A DNA stretch of 64,000 nt from the NCBI RefSeq assembly GCF_000283155.1, contig NW_004454156.1:32447830-32511829 (forward strand). Direction: 5' to 3'. This document shows, one piece after another, positions 63,247 to 64,000 of this stretch. This DNA comes from Ceratotherium simum simum. Its lineage: Eukaryota; Chordata; Mammalia; Perissodactyla; Rhinocerotidae. Numbering within the stretch: the stretch's first letter is position 1; each line of letters opens with the position of its first letter. Made by a program: the position numbers and the translations under genes. The notes beneath the pieces were generated by a model. The model had not been told where the DNA came from. It ran no database searches and worked only from the letters and a program-made list of their open reading frames with translations.

Positions 63247-64000
63247 GAGAAGGTAAGTGCCTTACCCAAGGTGATCTAGCAAAAATACACAAATGACAAT
63301 GCCCTGTGCTCTGTCAAAACTTCACACTCTAGAGACTGTGACCTGTTTTCAATAAAGACAATCTCCAAATCAGTTAACAGAATCCACACTGGCATAGGAA
63401 GGGGTGATAATATGTGGATGGATTTTTCAAAACATCATCCTCCTCCCAGGTAACAGGTGTGCACTTGAACCACATCCTGTAGCAAACTGCTTTCCAAAGC
63501 ATTAAGTATTGAAATTTCTGGATTGTAGGTAAGCAAAATTTGGATGGGGGATTTTTGAGTTTTGACCTGAGAAGATCACAATTTGACAAGCTGTCACCTC
63601 CTCCCCACATCTTTTCAGCTGTCATGTTCCATTACAAACATCGACAGACCAGACAATGAACACACAAGCCACATTAAAACAGTAAGTAATGCAGGAGCGA
63701 GAACAATGATAACCGCTTGGGCAAAGCCAAATAAGGGACAGGTTTGTCATCTGCTTAAAGAAGATGAGCTCTAAGTGCGAATGGAAAGCAATTTCTGACA
63801 CCACATGGGCCCTTTAGGGACTTGGGCCAAATTGACTCATAAAACCCCATACTTACCAACTTTGGTCCCTATGACACAGAAAGTAGAATGACAAGATTCT
63901 CTTTCACACACACCAGCCCTGGCACAAGGAGAGCCCAGCAGAGCTCCCAGCCAGATAACCCACTGCTCCACTGGAAAGAGTAAGAAGACAGTTTGAACTC
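63247..64000. other. mostly unique sequence, no gene seen
   Basis: GAAGGTAAGTGCCTTACCCAAGGTGATC (63248-63275) may be a scrap of antisense MIR. The rest shows no repeat or exon. Confidence 0.4.

Overview
This window is mammalian nuclear DNA, almost certainly from an odd-toed ungulate (Perissodactyla: horse, rhinoceros or tapir). The main reason is seven tRNA-derived SINEs of the equine repetitive element (ERE) type. They open with a GGGGCCGGCCC-like head and end in a module reading roughly GATGTTAGCTCAGGGC..CTTCCTC. The copies differ from the horse ERE1 form I remember, so I cannot choose between horse and rhinoceros or tapir.

I found no protein-coding gene of the host, no convincing exon, no tRNA, rRNA or snRNA gene and no CpG-island promoter. 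The only long reading frame with a recognisable product is the C-terminal third of LINE-1 ORF2 (60882-62183, minus strand), which belongs to a 5'-truncated L1 with a perfect 16-bp target-site duplication. The window is best read as intergenic DNA or the inside of a large intron.

Layout: 1-13 kb holds MIR and L2 fragments, a solo MaLR-type LTR (2986-3385), three EREs and a repeat-poor block at 3960-4905. 13-22 kb holds an old L1 fragment, dense MIRs, a retroviral-type LTR with a TATA box (about 19955-20550) and a GGAT microsatellite on an L2 tail. 22-36 kb holds an L1M interrupted by an ERE, hAT-type DNA transposon remnants, two more L2-tail microsatellites, a truncated L1 3' end and an LTR with a perfect ATCCT duplication (34451-34903). 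36-50 kb holds a small CpG-rich cluster, nested ERE insertions, a long L2 (45875-46555) and an unusual RTE/BovB-related element (49105-49348). 50-64 kb holds a repeat-poor block near 50.2 kb, another at 58.5-58.9 kb, the young L1 and a third MaLR-type LTR.

The window carries an unusually readable insertion history. Ancient MIR, L2 and hAT remnants are interrupted by MaLR and L1M copies, and those in turn by lineage-specific EREs and the L1. Between them lie several repeat-free blocks that could be conserved regulatory DNA; this is an inference from absence of repeats and local base patterns only. I do not see evidence for a novel multi-gene system. Boundaries of the old repeats are approximate, judged by eye against remembered consensus patterns.
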